Below are positions 35,387 to 46,967 of a stretch of 64,000 bases of DNA, piece after piece. The stretch is from Ulota crispa (lineage: Eukaryota > Streptophyta > Bryopsida > Orthotrichales > Orthotrichaceae). Both the position numbers and the translations under genes were made by a program. The notes under the pieces are model-generated. The model did no database searches and was not told the origin of the DNA. It saw only the letters and a list, made by a program, of their open reading frames with translations. The stretch is taken from positions 2,542,001-2,606,000 of the forward strand of contig OY987247.1 of assembly GCA_963920765.1 (NCBI GenBank). Direction: 5' to 3'. Positions within the stretch are counted from its first letter, which is position 1. Each line of letters starts with the position of its first letter.

Positions 35387-35541
35387 CACTGGTAGAAAAT
35401 TGCGTTGGAACCCACTAAATAATGTAAGGTAGTTTATGTTGAGTTCCATGCTGTTCAGCAAAATTTTGCATTGGAAGCATGGAACTCAACATAAACTACC
35501 TTACAATATTTAGTGGGTTTCAACGCAGTTTTCTTCTAGTA
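35387..35541. mobile_element. 155-bp near-perfect hairpin with CACTA-like ends, nested
   Basis: The left end CACTGGTAGAAAATTGCGTT and the right end AACGCAGTTTTCTTCTAGTA are inverted; the arms continue ('GTAAGGTAGTTTATGTTGAG' with its complement) to a loop near 35465. The ends resemble the CACTA element at 12249, but flanking CAC and CTT do not match as a duplication. Confidence 0.7.
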
Positions 35542-36387
35542 CTTTGAGTGTGTTTGAGCCGCTAGTGGAGATACCCTTAGGCTCTATGGGGTCACGTCCC
35601 CGGACTTGTTATAGGAAGTTTAATAAAAGAAATTTGTAAAATGTATCAAGCATGATGTCATGTGCTTTTGTTACTATAGCAAAATAAAAGAAACAATATT
35701 GTTCTTTACAAATTGAGTTACACTAAAAACGTTGTTTTTATGGATATTGTGATTTTTACACAAGACATTTCAATTATTACGCCCTATACTAATAACACTC
35801 ACTTGCATTGATTCAAGGAGTAAGTGGATTTGCAAGGTACATTAACAAGGCAATTCATAATAAATTAGGTTAATGTGATATCATTACAAAAAATTGTGTC
35901 CTAATTGACACGTCCGAATTGATTAAATGTGTTCAAAAAAACAAAAAGATTGTCAGATTGGACAATTTGTGTACATTCAACCATGTTGATTTGGACATAT
36001 TTTTGTCATTTTGAACAGTTTTCTTTGTAGTATATTGTGGTCTAAAGTATTTAGATACTATTTCAAATATTACAACCTTAGTTGCCAAATTTCCAAAAAG
36101 ATTTTGTAAGCACATATCTCAAAATAGAAAGTGTTTGAAGTATGATTGTGGCCAAACCTTACTTGAAAGACAAAAATGGGAGGCATGCCTAACCTTCACA
36201 CTAATAAGGCAAAACTCATCCAAATTAGTGTGAAGAAACTTTGCACTATCAAATTCTTGCACTTGTTGACATAGATGGTATATTAATTACAAAATATATA
36301 TATACATACATATATATTGGTTACACTTTTGGTATACCTAAATGCTCCTCCAAGGTACCAACCTAGTATAATTTCATGCAATAATGA

Positions 36388-36602
36388 CTTCTATATGGGG
36401 AGTAGCTGATTTTGTAGCTATTGTGGAATTCGTAAGGCATGCAAAAAGTAAATAAATTAATTAAATAAGGATTAAATAGAATCCTACTTTTGGTTTCTTC
36501 TATATGGGAAGTAGCTGATTTTGTAGCTATTTTGGAATTTGTAAGGCATGCAAAAAAAATTAAAAATTAAATAAGGACTAAATAGAATCCTACTTTTGGT
36601 TT
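36388..36602. repeat. Tandem duplication, about 109-bp unit
   Basis: Copy 1 at 36388-36496 and copy 2 at 36497-36602, both beginning CTTCTATATGGG and ending ATCCTACTTTTGGTTT. They differ by a few substitutions and a short indel in the A/T-rich middle. Confidence 0.9.
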
Positions 36603-37131
36603 AGTATGCTTGCGTGGTTCAAAAAAACATTTCAAGTTGTCTATTTTTTATTCCTTTTGGTTGTGTTCACTATAAATGTTGGTTTCAGTTTCCATACAAA
36701 TATGATAGTTGAATTTTGTGCTCCTCTTGAATTTTAGTTAAAGAAACACCTAAACTAATATTGTGTCTTCTACAATAGTCAACTAATGAGGAGTTAGAGT
36801 TAGAGTGAGCCTAGATTGAGCTACCTCCAAATCCTTCCCTTCATAACTTTGACCACCCATGACTTGAATTAGGGCAAGTGTTTGCCACCTTGAATTTGTC
36901 CAACCAATGATCTCTCTTTTCTAGCATATGTCACCCTATTTCCTCTTTATTTCAAGAACAACCATTCATAATTAATCAAATTATATTTTTATAGTGTTGT
37001 CAACTAATAATATTTGTTCATTTTACAAAGTTATACAAAATTATACAAAATGGGAAAAAAATTAGCTTGTTTGTGGCAAAGTATTAAAGTTTTATGACAA
37101 AATTGATAACTAACCATAACCATTGTCATCA

Positions 37132-37244
37132 GGGCATTTTTTTTAAGCAACACTGACTCTTTTAGGCCAATCAAGTTTGTCAAGTTTTGGAGGGACGACA
37201 CCTGATTGGCCTAAAAGAGTTAGTGTTGCCTTAAAAAAAATGCC
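37132..37244. mobile_element. 113-bp hairpin
   Basis: GGGCATTTTTTTTAAG at the left pairs with CTTAAAAAAAATGCC at the right, and CTCTTTTAGGCCAATCA pairs with TGATTGGCCTAAAAGAG. No readable target duplication. A short foldback MITE is the likely identity. Confidence 0.65.
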
Positions 37245-39472
37245 ATGATTGCCATCTTGTAGTTTAGGGTTGTGCTATCGTCTCTAAGGAGCCTTGTTGG
37301 TCTCATTTTTGTCCTAGCCAAAACTTGTCCATACTATTGAAAAATTGGAAGACATTCTTCACAGCAATATTCCTTTGATTTAATATCAACCTAGCCCACC
37401 TAGTAGAGGCTTCTATAGGTATTGTTTTCCTTGTCACTAAAGGGCATGTTAACTTGTGCAATTCTTTTTTTTGCACATGGAGTTAACTTCCTCTAGATGT
37501 TCACCTCAACCAAACTTGTTGCAAAGATCACCCATTCATCCAACAAACATGACACCTAAGTACCAAACATCAAATCTCTATGAAAACGGGATAATTTTAT
37601 TATTGATATTGGAGAAATTTTAACTTCACCAGCTTAAATCAGCCATTTTTCATTTTCAACCAATTTTTCACCAGCATGCGTCAAGTAGTTCCTATGTTTA
37701 TTTATATATTACTAGTTTACTCACCCATTGTACCAACGGGTTGAGCCTTTTGCCCCCTTTCCCTGGTCCCTCTATCCACTTGCCCCCCTATCCCCGTGCC
37801 CTTAGTGTCCATGCCCCCCATCTCCATGCCCTCCATCCCCATAATTCGGTTACGGAATCCCATGCATTCACATTCCCACAATTTGGTTACAAAACCCCAT
37901 GCACTCACATCCTCATAATTTGGTGACGGATTTGTTGTCCTTAGTTACGGAATTGTCAAGGACTACCACTAGGTATGCTTTTAAGGTGTATTCTATTATA
38001 TATATAGATAAAATATTATAATTTATTATTTTGAAAATGAAATTGGTTTTGTATACAATAAGGTAGAAAAACCGTAAACGGTTAAAATAAGCCCCTTAGC
38101 TTGATAAGATATGGGGAATTCTCAAGAAATTACACTCAATCTATGCATAAACAAGCATAGAGAAGAATACAAATAAAATAAAATACATATTTACTCAAGA
38201 ATGAATTTTTTATACGATATAAATGTGGATTCTTCATTTGGACCATATTCTTGTTTCATAGGTGCACCTTAAACAGCTACTTCTAAAACCTTATTCTGAA
38301 ACAAGTGTGAACCAGTTCAATGCAAGAAAATAGCATCTTTTTTGGAGCTAATTGTTGTTGGTTTCAAAACATATCTACTCTACTATTAGAGGAGATAATG
38401 ATTTATGATATTCCTACCTCGGTTTCATGTTTCAACTGATTTTTTTTTGCAACTTCAATTTTACAATTTCAACCGGCTGACAATATACTAAATGCCGAAT
38501 GCCGGATCTCCCCAGACCTTGACTGATACCACAATCCACATACTCGCATAGTACAACAAATGAGGAATAAATGGACAATGGGCTCCATCTTTTAATAGTA
38601 TTATTGGAAAATGCGACCAGACTACAGTATTACTAAATGGAGCTGTCAATCTTCATGCTCTGCAATTGGCTTGCTGTTGAGACAATTTCAACTCCAGATT
38701 CCCCGAGGTTGGCATTGGGCAAAATCAGCCAATCAGAATCCAGAAATACTCCACTGGAATGCTTGGTTTGTGGGGTCAGGGTGGAAAAGCTCAACTTGTT
38801 TGTTAGTAAAAGTAAGAATAGGTCTGTATTTTGCAGTTGGTCAATTTTAACTCTGTTTGTGGTTCTAGATTATAAGCAAACTTCCATACTGGTCAGGAAT
38901 TGTAAAACTTAGAAATGACAAACAAGTTTGTACGGTAAAATGGTTTGGTGAAACTGAGTTTTAGGTTTCCCACTGATGTAAAAATTCACCCCAAAATTGG
39001 GGGCTCGAAATTCAAATATGAATTCAACATCCCAAGATTCAATATCATGGGATGGATTGCTGAAATTTTGCATTTTCTGGCAGGTACAAAAGCTGAGCTG
39101 GATTGTCCACCCTGGCCCCTACAATGTTTCGTGTGCAGTATCCCAAGCGGGCCCCGATATGCTTACACCTGTCCTGCATTCCTCGGCCCCTTGAGGCTTG
39201 TGCCCAGGGTTGATTCCATGCAGCGAGGCCTTCAAGGTGGCTCCCAATCTCCCATTCCCAATATCGAACCCGTCCTGAAATCTTGAAACCAAGCCCATTG
39301 GGGGGCACATACTTGGCTTGGGTGTCATGTGGTGGCTTTCTATCCCCTGCCTTGCTCCATTGGCAGGCACTCTGTGGATTGGCTATGGACCCTGGTGAGC
39401 GGTGAAGCCAAGATTCAAGGCATTTACCGATGTTGGAAAATTATATTCTTAGAGCATCCATAACATTGTTAA

Positions 39473-40400
39473 CCCCTAAAGGCCCGAGCAATTTTCTCCA
39501 ATGAAAGTCATTATTAATTGTCACTTTAGGGGGAATGAGTAGAGAAGTAGGAAATAAAGTTTGTTTTGCAAATCCAACCATAGGATCTTGCCTTAAACTG
39601 GAAGAGGTACTTGTGGGAAAAAATCAGGTCATTCTAGATGGAAAGGAGGGAGATATTTACATCTAAAGTGAAAAAAGGTTTCTTTTTGTGCTATCCAAAA
39701 AAATTTGGAAGCCTTTGTCCACACTTACATGAAAAAAATTACTTTACACAAAGTTGAGGTTTATTTTTTCCATGTAGCATACCAAGTTAGGTATGTGCAG
39801 GAGAATTCAAATCAATTGGAACTATACAACATATGGGGGAAAAGAGTAAGTAAAAAGAAGTAGAGAATGAGTCAAATCACTAAATTATTAAGAATTTAAT
39901 TATCAAAATGAAAAAAAGAAAATCCCAACGGTTATAATGTTGTGATAAACAATCTACTTCTTTAGGTTTAGTTTTTTTTTCCAAAATATTAAAAATTGTG
40001 GAAAGTAAAGGACTTCAAAGTTTATTTTAGAGTAGAGAATCCATGATTGCCCACAAACTAAAACATCTCATAACTTTCATCTCATCAATTGAAGTTGAAT
40101 GATTCAAAGCTTCCCGCATATATAAAAATCTAAAGAACCAAATTCAGATTTCTATTTTTAGAAAATACAAATTTTAAGAAGTTTTTGGGTGCTCGGATTG
40201 CCATCCCTCCCCTGGGCAGCAAAAATTCTTCCATATCTTCTTTGTCAAATGTCAAAATGACAAAAAAATAGATTCCCGGATAGGTCTTGGAATTCCCCAC
40301 CTTCAATAAAAGTCTTAAAAAATCACAAAAACTAGATTAGCTATAGGTACATGCCCGGAATCTCAACTGTCCCCCAAGAGGATAGCTGAGCCTTTAGGGG
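39473..40400. mobile_element. TTAA-flanked (piggyBac-type) element, 928 bp
   Basis: Perfect TTAA on both sides (39469-39472 and 40401-40404). The ends CCCCTAAAGGCCCGAGC and GCTGAGCCTTTAGGGG are inverted. It is of the same class as 18975-19887 and 48570-49518 and in opposite orientation to 40596-41207. No ORF of note. Confidence 0.9.
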
Positions 40401-40595
40401 TTAACCTTCACTGGGGGGTTCCCTTTTACTCCCCCAAGATGAGGAGCCCCCCAGCAAATGGCATTCACAAGCTGTGCAATCGAAATCTATAACTAAACTC
40501 CCTCCAGGTATCGTGGGGGGAATATCCCTCCACTTGGGGAGAGGTATACTTGCTGGTAAACAATATTATGTCCTCAATCTAGCTGAGTGGGTTAA

Positions 40596-41207
40596 CCTCT
40601 AATGACCATTGTTCCTTGGGGGGACAGGTTGGACATTGGGCATGTACCTACGGCTAACTACTTTGTGTGATTTTTGAAACTTTTATTGAAGGTATGGAGT
40701 TCAAAGATCTATGTGGGCATCTAATTTTTTCTTCATTTTGACAATTTATGAAGAAGTTATGCATGAATTTATGAAATTTTGGGGAGGATTGCCCATCTGG
40801 GCAACCCAAAAACTTCTTTAAATTTTACTTTTTTTTAAATGAAAATTTGGAATTGGTTTGTTAGATTTTCTTATAGGTATGAAGCTTTGAATCATTCAAT
40901 TTCAGTCAATGAGATAAAGTGCAACTTTTGGTAGAGCAAATTTTTTGTTACAAGAGTGGTCAAGGGCTTTTGAAAAATTTGGGCAGCATGGAAAAAAAAC
41001 TTTTTCTTTCACTTTAGATGTAAATATCTCACTCCTCTCCATTTGGAATGAGCTGATTTTTGTCCCACAAGTACCACTTCTAGTTTGGGGCAAGATTGTA
41101 TGGTTGGATTTCCCAAAAACATAACACAAAATCCCTTTTTACTAAGCCTCCTATAACTAGCATTTTTCAGTGATTTTCAAAGAAAAAAGAGCTTGATCCT
41201 TTAGGGG
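40596..41207 (-). mobile_element. TTAA-flanked (piggyBac-type) element, shortened 0.93-kb-class copy
   Basis: TTAA at 40592-40595, left end CCTCTAATGACC; the right end GATCCTTTAGGGG has lost its TTAA. The interior is the reverse complement of parts of 39473-40400 ('GGGCATGTACCTA', 'TTTATTGAAGGT', 'CACAAGTACC'), with about 0.3 kb missing. Confidence 0.7.
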
Positions 41208-41954
41208 CATATATCAAGGGTCAGCTTTTTGAGAGAAATTTTGACTTCACTAGCTAAAATATGGCATTTTTTATTTCAACACACCAATATTTTCTATATT
41301 TACATCATAATGTGTCATATTTATTTTTTTTGGAGAAAATGTCAATGATTTTCCCCAATAATTTCAAATCCAACTGGTTTTCCCAATTTGAACAGGCTGA
41401 CAATACACGAAATGCCGGTCCTCCCTGGACATTTGCACGGGGCATGCTCTTGTTCATCATGAGCTCACTCTGGCTCCAGAAGTCAGTTATTATTAGCATA
41501 AAAAAACAAACCAGGCCATGTCCATGCTCTGCTTGCATGACAAATTTTAGATACAGTATAATATTGCCAGGGGTTAATCGAACCAGGAGTTTGTTTTTGT
41601 TTTTTCGTTGGACTGACTGGCACCCAGCAATATAAGCCAATATGGAAAAAATGGACAGAATAGGATAGAATAGTGGACATGTGGATGTTCATTCATAAAC
41701 TATATTAATATTAGTAAACTTCATTCTAAATATGGTAAATTTGATATTTGCCATGGAAAAGATTTGGCTTATTCAACCATTTTTCCACCAAGTTTTTTCA
41801 GTGTTATGTTGGCCAATTACGATTTGAGGTAAGAATTAGGCAAATTTTTTGCTAGTAAAAAGAACCCTAAATTGAACCCCTCATTGCCCTGCTTGGATGA
41901 ATGAGGTTGGGTCTTTGTCTATTGCACGTTGATGTTTTTGGGTTAATCCTTTAA

Positions 41955-42597
41955 CCCCTAAATGCCCAAGCAACCAAATTTGGGTCGCAACAAAAATTTG
42001 AAGATGAATAAAACCTTATCAAATCACTATTTTCAGTATTTTTTTTCAACATAAGTTGGTTTTGAAGTCTATTTCCAACATCAAAAATCTGATTTTGAAA
42101 ACAAAAAATGCTAATTTTTCTACCCAAGAATTTGTACAAGGGTATCCAGTGCAATCTTGAGTTTTCTAGTGTTGGAAGATCTTGAAAATGAGCCTCAAAT
42201 ACACTAGAGCTTGGAGAAAAAATCATATTAGAAATCCATTTAAAAAACATATAAGAATAGATTTTTGAAAGCCATAAATTGATTAAAGTTAAACATGTAA
42301 TGACCTTAAACCTCACATTTTTTTGGTAGCCAACTTTTTAGATTTGACTTGTGAAATGAGGATTAGAAAACTATAAGTCACTTTTGGAGTTTTAACACCC
42401 TCATGTTCAAACATTATAATCTTTCAAACTATATGTGATATTGTTGTGTTTTCTTTTCTCATGTAATCTCTAACATGATTAGTTTAAATTTGTACAACTA
42501 CAATTGAAAAAAAATTGATGAATTTTTTGAAAAGGTTGGTTGATTGTTCTATTTTATGGAAATTCCAAAAAGCTCAGATAGGGCTTGGGCATTTATT
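41955..42597. mobile_element. TTAA-flanked (piggyBac-type) element, about 0.64 kb, right end worn
   Basis: TTAA at 41951-41954, left end CCCCTAAATGCCCAAGC; the right side has GGGCTTGGGCATTTA but the final GGGGTTAA is lost. Same class as 23632-24255. Confidence 0.7.
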
Positions 42598-42599
42598 TT

Positions 42600-43151
42600 T
42601 TCAAAATTCACTAAGGAAAAGGATGGTAAATTTAGATGCGTAATTGAACCAAATATGGACTCAATGTATATAATCTAACCCTATGGATGGGGAGAACACC
42701 TTGTTTTTTTTTTTGTAAAATATCAAGAATTCAATCGGATTTATTGTTGGAGGTAAATATTATAACAATTGAGTTGGGTGAAAAATCTCTAGTTTTTTCA
42801 TGCGCATGTGGTAACAGTTCATGTGAGTTGTCTTGAGAAGGGCCTTTTTATTTTTTAAAGGCTAGGTTTTCAAACTTTTTAACAAGTTTAATTCTTGACA
42901 AAGTGCATAAACCCAGCAATCATAGGAAGTAGCTAAGTGGACAAAGAGGTAAAAAATCCCATTTTATTTGCCACTCAATAAGGGTTCTACAAGAAATTTG
43001 CTAAATGCTATGAAAAATCTAGTTAGTGAGTATAATTGAGAATTGGACTTATACGTAGGATGAATGTTTTTTTAAAGATGAAATGATAGCACAATTTATT
43101 AGTATTTTTCAAAAATTGCAATGATATTGCTACTGTAAAGAAAAAAGATAT
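42600..43151. other. Intergenic, nothing recognised
   Basis: AT-rich, with no coding frame over 60 codons of any character and no terminal repeats. Confidence 0.4.
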
Positions 43152-43160
43152 ATGAGAGAA

Positions 43161-43570
43161 GAGAATTGATATGTGTACCACACCCTTTCAATTACTGTAC
43201 CACACTCCAAGAGTAAATTTTAGATTTCTACCATCAAAAAGTTGAATTTGAGAATTTGGAATTCAGATTTGGACTCAGAGACCATGATTTAGTCTAAAAC
43301 CACAAAAAATTTGCAATTCAACAACATCCAATAAAATGGCTTATCTTTCTTTACAAATAAAAGTAAAAGTAATACTTTTCTCCCTGGCTAAACTTTTTCA
43401 TTGGGTGGTGTTGAATTGCAACTTTTTTTATAGTTCTAGATTAAATCATGGTCTCTAAGTCCAAATCTGAATTCAAAATTTCAAATTCAACTTTTTGATG
43501 GTAGAAATCTAAAATTTACTTTGGGGTGTGGTACAATAATTGAAAGGGTGTGGTACACATATCAATTCCC
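43161..43570. mobile_element. Foldback MITE, GGGAATTGATATG family, copy B
   Basis: Perfect 9-bp duplication ATGAGAGAA (43152-43160 and 43571-43579). Ends GAGAATTGATATGTGTACC and GTACACATATCAATTCCC. The arms share TTGAATTGCAACTTTTT and its inverse. A 9-bp duplication is typical of Mutator-like elements. Confidence 0.9.
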
Positions 43571-43948
43571 ATGAGAGAATTCCAAACGCAATTTGAAATA
43601 TTTTAGGGTTGTGGGGTTGAAATGTGATATTATTTTTGGATATTTGATGTATGGTGATATTGCTTTGATCCATCTTTAACCAAAAACGCATACAAATTTT
43701 GAGGCCTTACTTAAAAAACACCATTATTTGTCAACTCACATACCCAATTTCATTTTTGCCTTTTTAGTTGGATGCAAAAAAACTCTGATCACGTGCATTT
43801 TTCAAGACCAAATCCCAAATTGTTGAGCATTTTTTATTCTATAAGCCAAAAACTACTTTTTGCAACCAAAACATGGTGGCGTGATCTCTAAAGGGTTAAG
43901 GTGAAAAATTTGTGTTTTTTTACAAATAAGAGTAATAGTAAAAATTTA

Positions 43949-44362
43949 GGGAATTGATATGTGCACACCGGAGGGTTGACATTTGCACACCCCCCTGTGG
44001 GGTATATTTTAGATTTCAACCATTGTAAAGCTGAATTTGAGAATTTTGAATTCAGATTTGGACTTAGAGACCATGTTTTAGTATAGAACCATAAAAAATA
44101 TTGGAATTGAACTAACACCCAATAAAAAAGCTTAGCTAGGGGAAAAAGTGTTACTTTTACTTTTGTTTGTAAAAAAGATAAGCTTTTTCATTGGGTGTTG
44201 CTCAATTCCAATATTTTTTATGGTTCTATACTAAAACATGGTCTCTGAGTCTTGATCTGAATTCAAAATTCTCAAATTCAGCTTTTTGATGGTTGAAATC
44301 TAAATATACCCACAAGGGGGTGTGCAAATATCAACCCCCCCGGTGTGCACATATCAATTCCC
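43949..44362. mobile_element. Foldback MITE, GGGAATTGATATG family, copy C
   Basis: Flanks AAAATTTA and AAAATCTA (one difference). Ends GGGAATTGATATGTGCACAC and GTGTGCACATATCAATTCCC are perfectly inverted over 20 bp, and the arms remain highly similar to the centre near 44155. Confidence 0.85.
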
Positions 44363-44370
44363 AAAATCTA

Positions 44371-46547
44371 TCCCTATGTTGTAGTTAGTCAATTTTGTAC
44401 CCGTATGGATTCCTATATCAAATTAGGGTTTCTACTTTTGAAGGTGAATTCAAATTTTCCAAATTCAATCTCATGATGATAAATTTTCAAATTCTCACAA
44501 TTTTTGAAATGCGAAAGAGGGGAGCTTTTTTACCCTCACCCCGTAAACTCATAAACTAATGGGGAAACTATAAATAGGGGCACAATTTCAAAATAATATG
44601 TAAATTTCAATAAACTTCTTTGGTTCGAACATTGATTGATTTAGATATATCACATTAAATGTTAGTTGACTTCCAAAAAAAGTTCTCTCCAAAAAATTGC
44701 CATTCCCTTTACTATGTATTTTTTAATGTTTAGGCTTAATTTGGAAACGCCTTTAATTTTTTTGGGAGTTAGCTAATATTTAACGTGATATATTTAAATC
44801 AACCAATGTCCAAACCAACAAAAATTGCTGAAACTTTCATATTATTTTGAAACTGTACCCCTATGTACCCCTATGTGTAAATTTTTTTGTTTTCATGCCC
44901 CTATTTGTGATTTTTCCTAAACTAATTGATCAAACTCGTGGCACTATTCATAGGCAGAGGACAATGAGGGCTCACTTCACCTTGGCATGTAAAACCTTGA
45001 TGCGTTGTTTGGGGAGATTTTTGAGCTTCACGTGCTAGTATCCAGCATTTCCCATTTCAAACCAAATTCTCACAAGGCACCACAAGAATTTATCCAAATT
45101 CGTACTAAAATTATGGAATTTTTTGAAAATGAAACATAATTTTTCTTATAACTTCAAAGTTCAATTGAATTTTACGCAGTTTAACCTGTTAACGGTACAC
45201 GAAATGCTTGTTTTCTCCCGGCAGATGGCCTTGGTGAGTTATATGCTTGTCAAGCATTCATTTGGTTTAGAAGTATAATTTCTTAGTGTGGATGGAGACT
45301 TACTTGTTATGGTGATATTTGTATAGGTACCAGTCAGTCTCACTGGAGGTGAAATAATTTCAAGCCCATTTCCGCTAAACAATTCTCACGCATTAAAACA
45401 TTTTCTGTTTTGCAATAAAATATCTGTTGTTTTTTACCCATGCAGTCCAATTTTAGGCGCAATTACACAAACATTTTTTGTTCTTTACCCACATAGTACA
45501 ACATGTTTCATTTTTATCCACTCAATAGAAGGATCCATTGTTTGTTTTTGCTTACGCAATACAGTTTACCCACTCAATAAAACATTTTATGTTTTTACTC
45601 ACGCTCTTTTTACCCACACAATAAAAGGGTCGCCACTATTTTTCTGTTATGTACATAGATAGATACACCTTTATAGCCAATGCATACACTGAAAAGCCCC
45701 ACTAAAATACCCACTAAGTGCCTCCTTCCATGCTCACCTGGTGGCCGGTCAAACTAAAAATTCTCCACCAATAATCGGTCGGATCGGGCTCCAGAAAAAC
45801 CAGAATCCTATCCGACCGATTATTAGTGGAGTATTTTTAGTTCAACTGGCCACTGGAGGTCCTAAAATGACCACTAAAATACCCATAACCCCATAGAAAA
45901 TGAGAAAAGTAGGATATCTGACTAGGAAGCTCCAAATCTCCCCGGACAATGGTCTACTGACAGAATTTGCTATAAAAATCACGTTTGGGATTACTGGTGG
46001 AAAGGTGTAATTTAACCATTGGATTCCAAAACTTCCCAAGCATGGCGTGACTGCAATGAGATGAAGAGAATCCGAACCAACCGGTTACTCGATCCAGGGG
46101 CCTGTGGCCCTGTGTGCTTGTGCCCGTGATTGATTGGGGCAGGAGCCCAAGCCGGGCTCTGTTCCAGTACCGACCCGCTTTACAACATTATCTTCCAGGT
46201 CACCAGGGCACAGCTTCTACCAGGGCCAGAGTGGGGTCAGTCAGTGGGGTCAGTGGGGCCAGAGGGGCCAGAGGGGTCCTTGCAGGGGCCTTTTCCCGTA
46301 ATGTCAGGGTCCATCCATGCTGTTGAGAAAATTATTGCGTTTTTTGAACTGTATTTACACTCAATCATCTTCACCTGTTGTAGATGATAATGATGCATTT
46401 ATGTTTGGCAATATCGTTATGTTTTACTCACAACAGAAGTTTCATGTTTGATGGTTGGAAATTATGAGGAGAATAAGGGCTAACATCCATGTTAAATTGG
46501 AATTCATCACGGTGAATAGCGTTTTTCATCTTGAAAAAACTTAACCC
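44371..46547. other. Intergenic, no gene; hairpin at 45741-45853
   Basis: A foldback pairs CCACCAATAATCGGTCGGAT-type sequence at about 45765 with ATCCGACCGATTATTAGTGG near 45810; direct copies of CCACTAAAATACCCA lie on both sides (45699-45713 and 45871-45885). A shorter pair, TTGATTTAGATATATCAC near 44635 and GTGATATATTTAAATCAA near 44782, forms another foldback. A GC-richer patch at 46090-46320 has frames without family. Confidence 0.5.
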
Positions 46548-46551
46548 TTAA

Positions 46552-46963
46552 CCTTTGAGCGCCCAGAGTTATTTTTGGATTTAGGAGAAAATGGGTAGTT
46601 TAATGGCCACCACAGCTTGAAAAATTACATTTAGAAAAAGTGACTGTAGGATTTGAAAAAGGGCTACCTTCTCTCCTGATGGAGACCAACCATGACTGTT
46701 TTCACCATACAAATTGAAAGAAAAAATGAGATGAAGTTGTGGGCCCCAGCAACAGGATCTTGTTGTTGGGGCCCACAATTTTATCTCATTTTTTCTCCTG
46801 ATTGGTACAATGAAAATGATTGAGGCTAGTCCCCATCAGCAGAGAAGGTAGTCCTTTGTCAAATCCTATGGTCACTTTTTCTGAATGTAATTTTCCAAAC
46901 TGTGGTGGCCATTAAACCCCCCATTTTCTCCTAAATCTTAAAATAACTCTGGGCGCTCAGGGG
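46552..46963. mobile_element. TTAA-flanked (piggyBac-type) hairpin MITE, 412 bp
   Basis: TTAA at 46548-46551 and 46964-46967. CCTTTGAGCGCCCAGAG pairs with CTCTGGGCGCTCAGGGG, and the arms pair almost throughout (for example GGGGCCCACAA at the centre, near 46750). This is the only copy of the TTAA group that is a full-length hairpin. Confidence 0.85.
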
Positions 46964-46967
46964 TTAA

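Larger units (their letters stand above)
34714..35576. mobile_element. PIF/Harbinger-like element with two nested insertions, TSD TTA
   Basis: The outer ends GAGCATCTCCACCGGTCC and GCCGCTAGTGGAGATACCC are inverted, with TTA at 34711-34713 and 35577-35579. Inside lie an AGGTAGG-family MITE (34757-35167) and a hairpin (35387-35541). Both insertions are therefore younger than the host element. Confidence 0.7.
35580..39468. other. Intergenic, no gene recognised
   Basis: Contains a tandem duplication (36388-36602) and a hairpin (37132-37244). GC-richer patches at 37740-37960 and 38860-39440 contain overlapping frames with no recognisable family; the segment near 38430-38530 recurs at 41370-41450 and 45180-45240. 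An AT run lies near 36291-36322. Confidence 0.4.

Noticed and set aside
41261-41640. Overlapping 111-124 codon ORFs on both strands
   Set aside because: Mutual shadows in a recurrent non-coding segment also seen near 38.5 and 45.2 kb.
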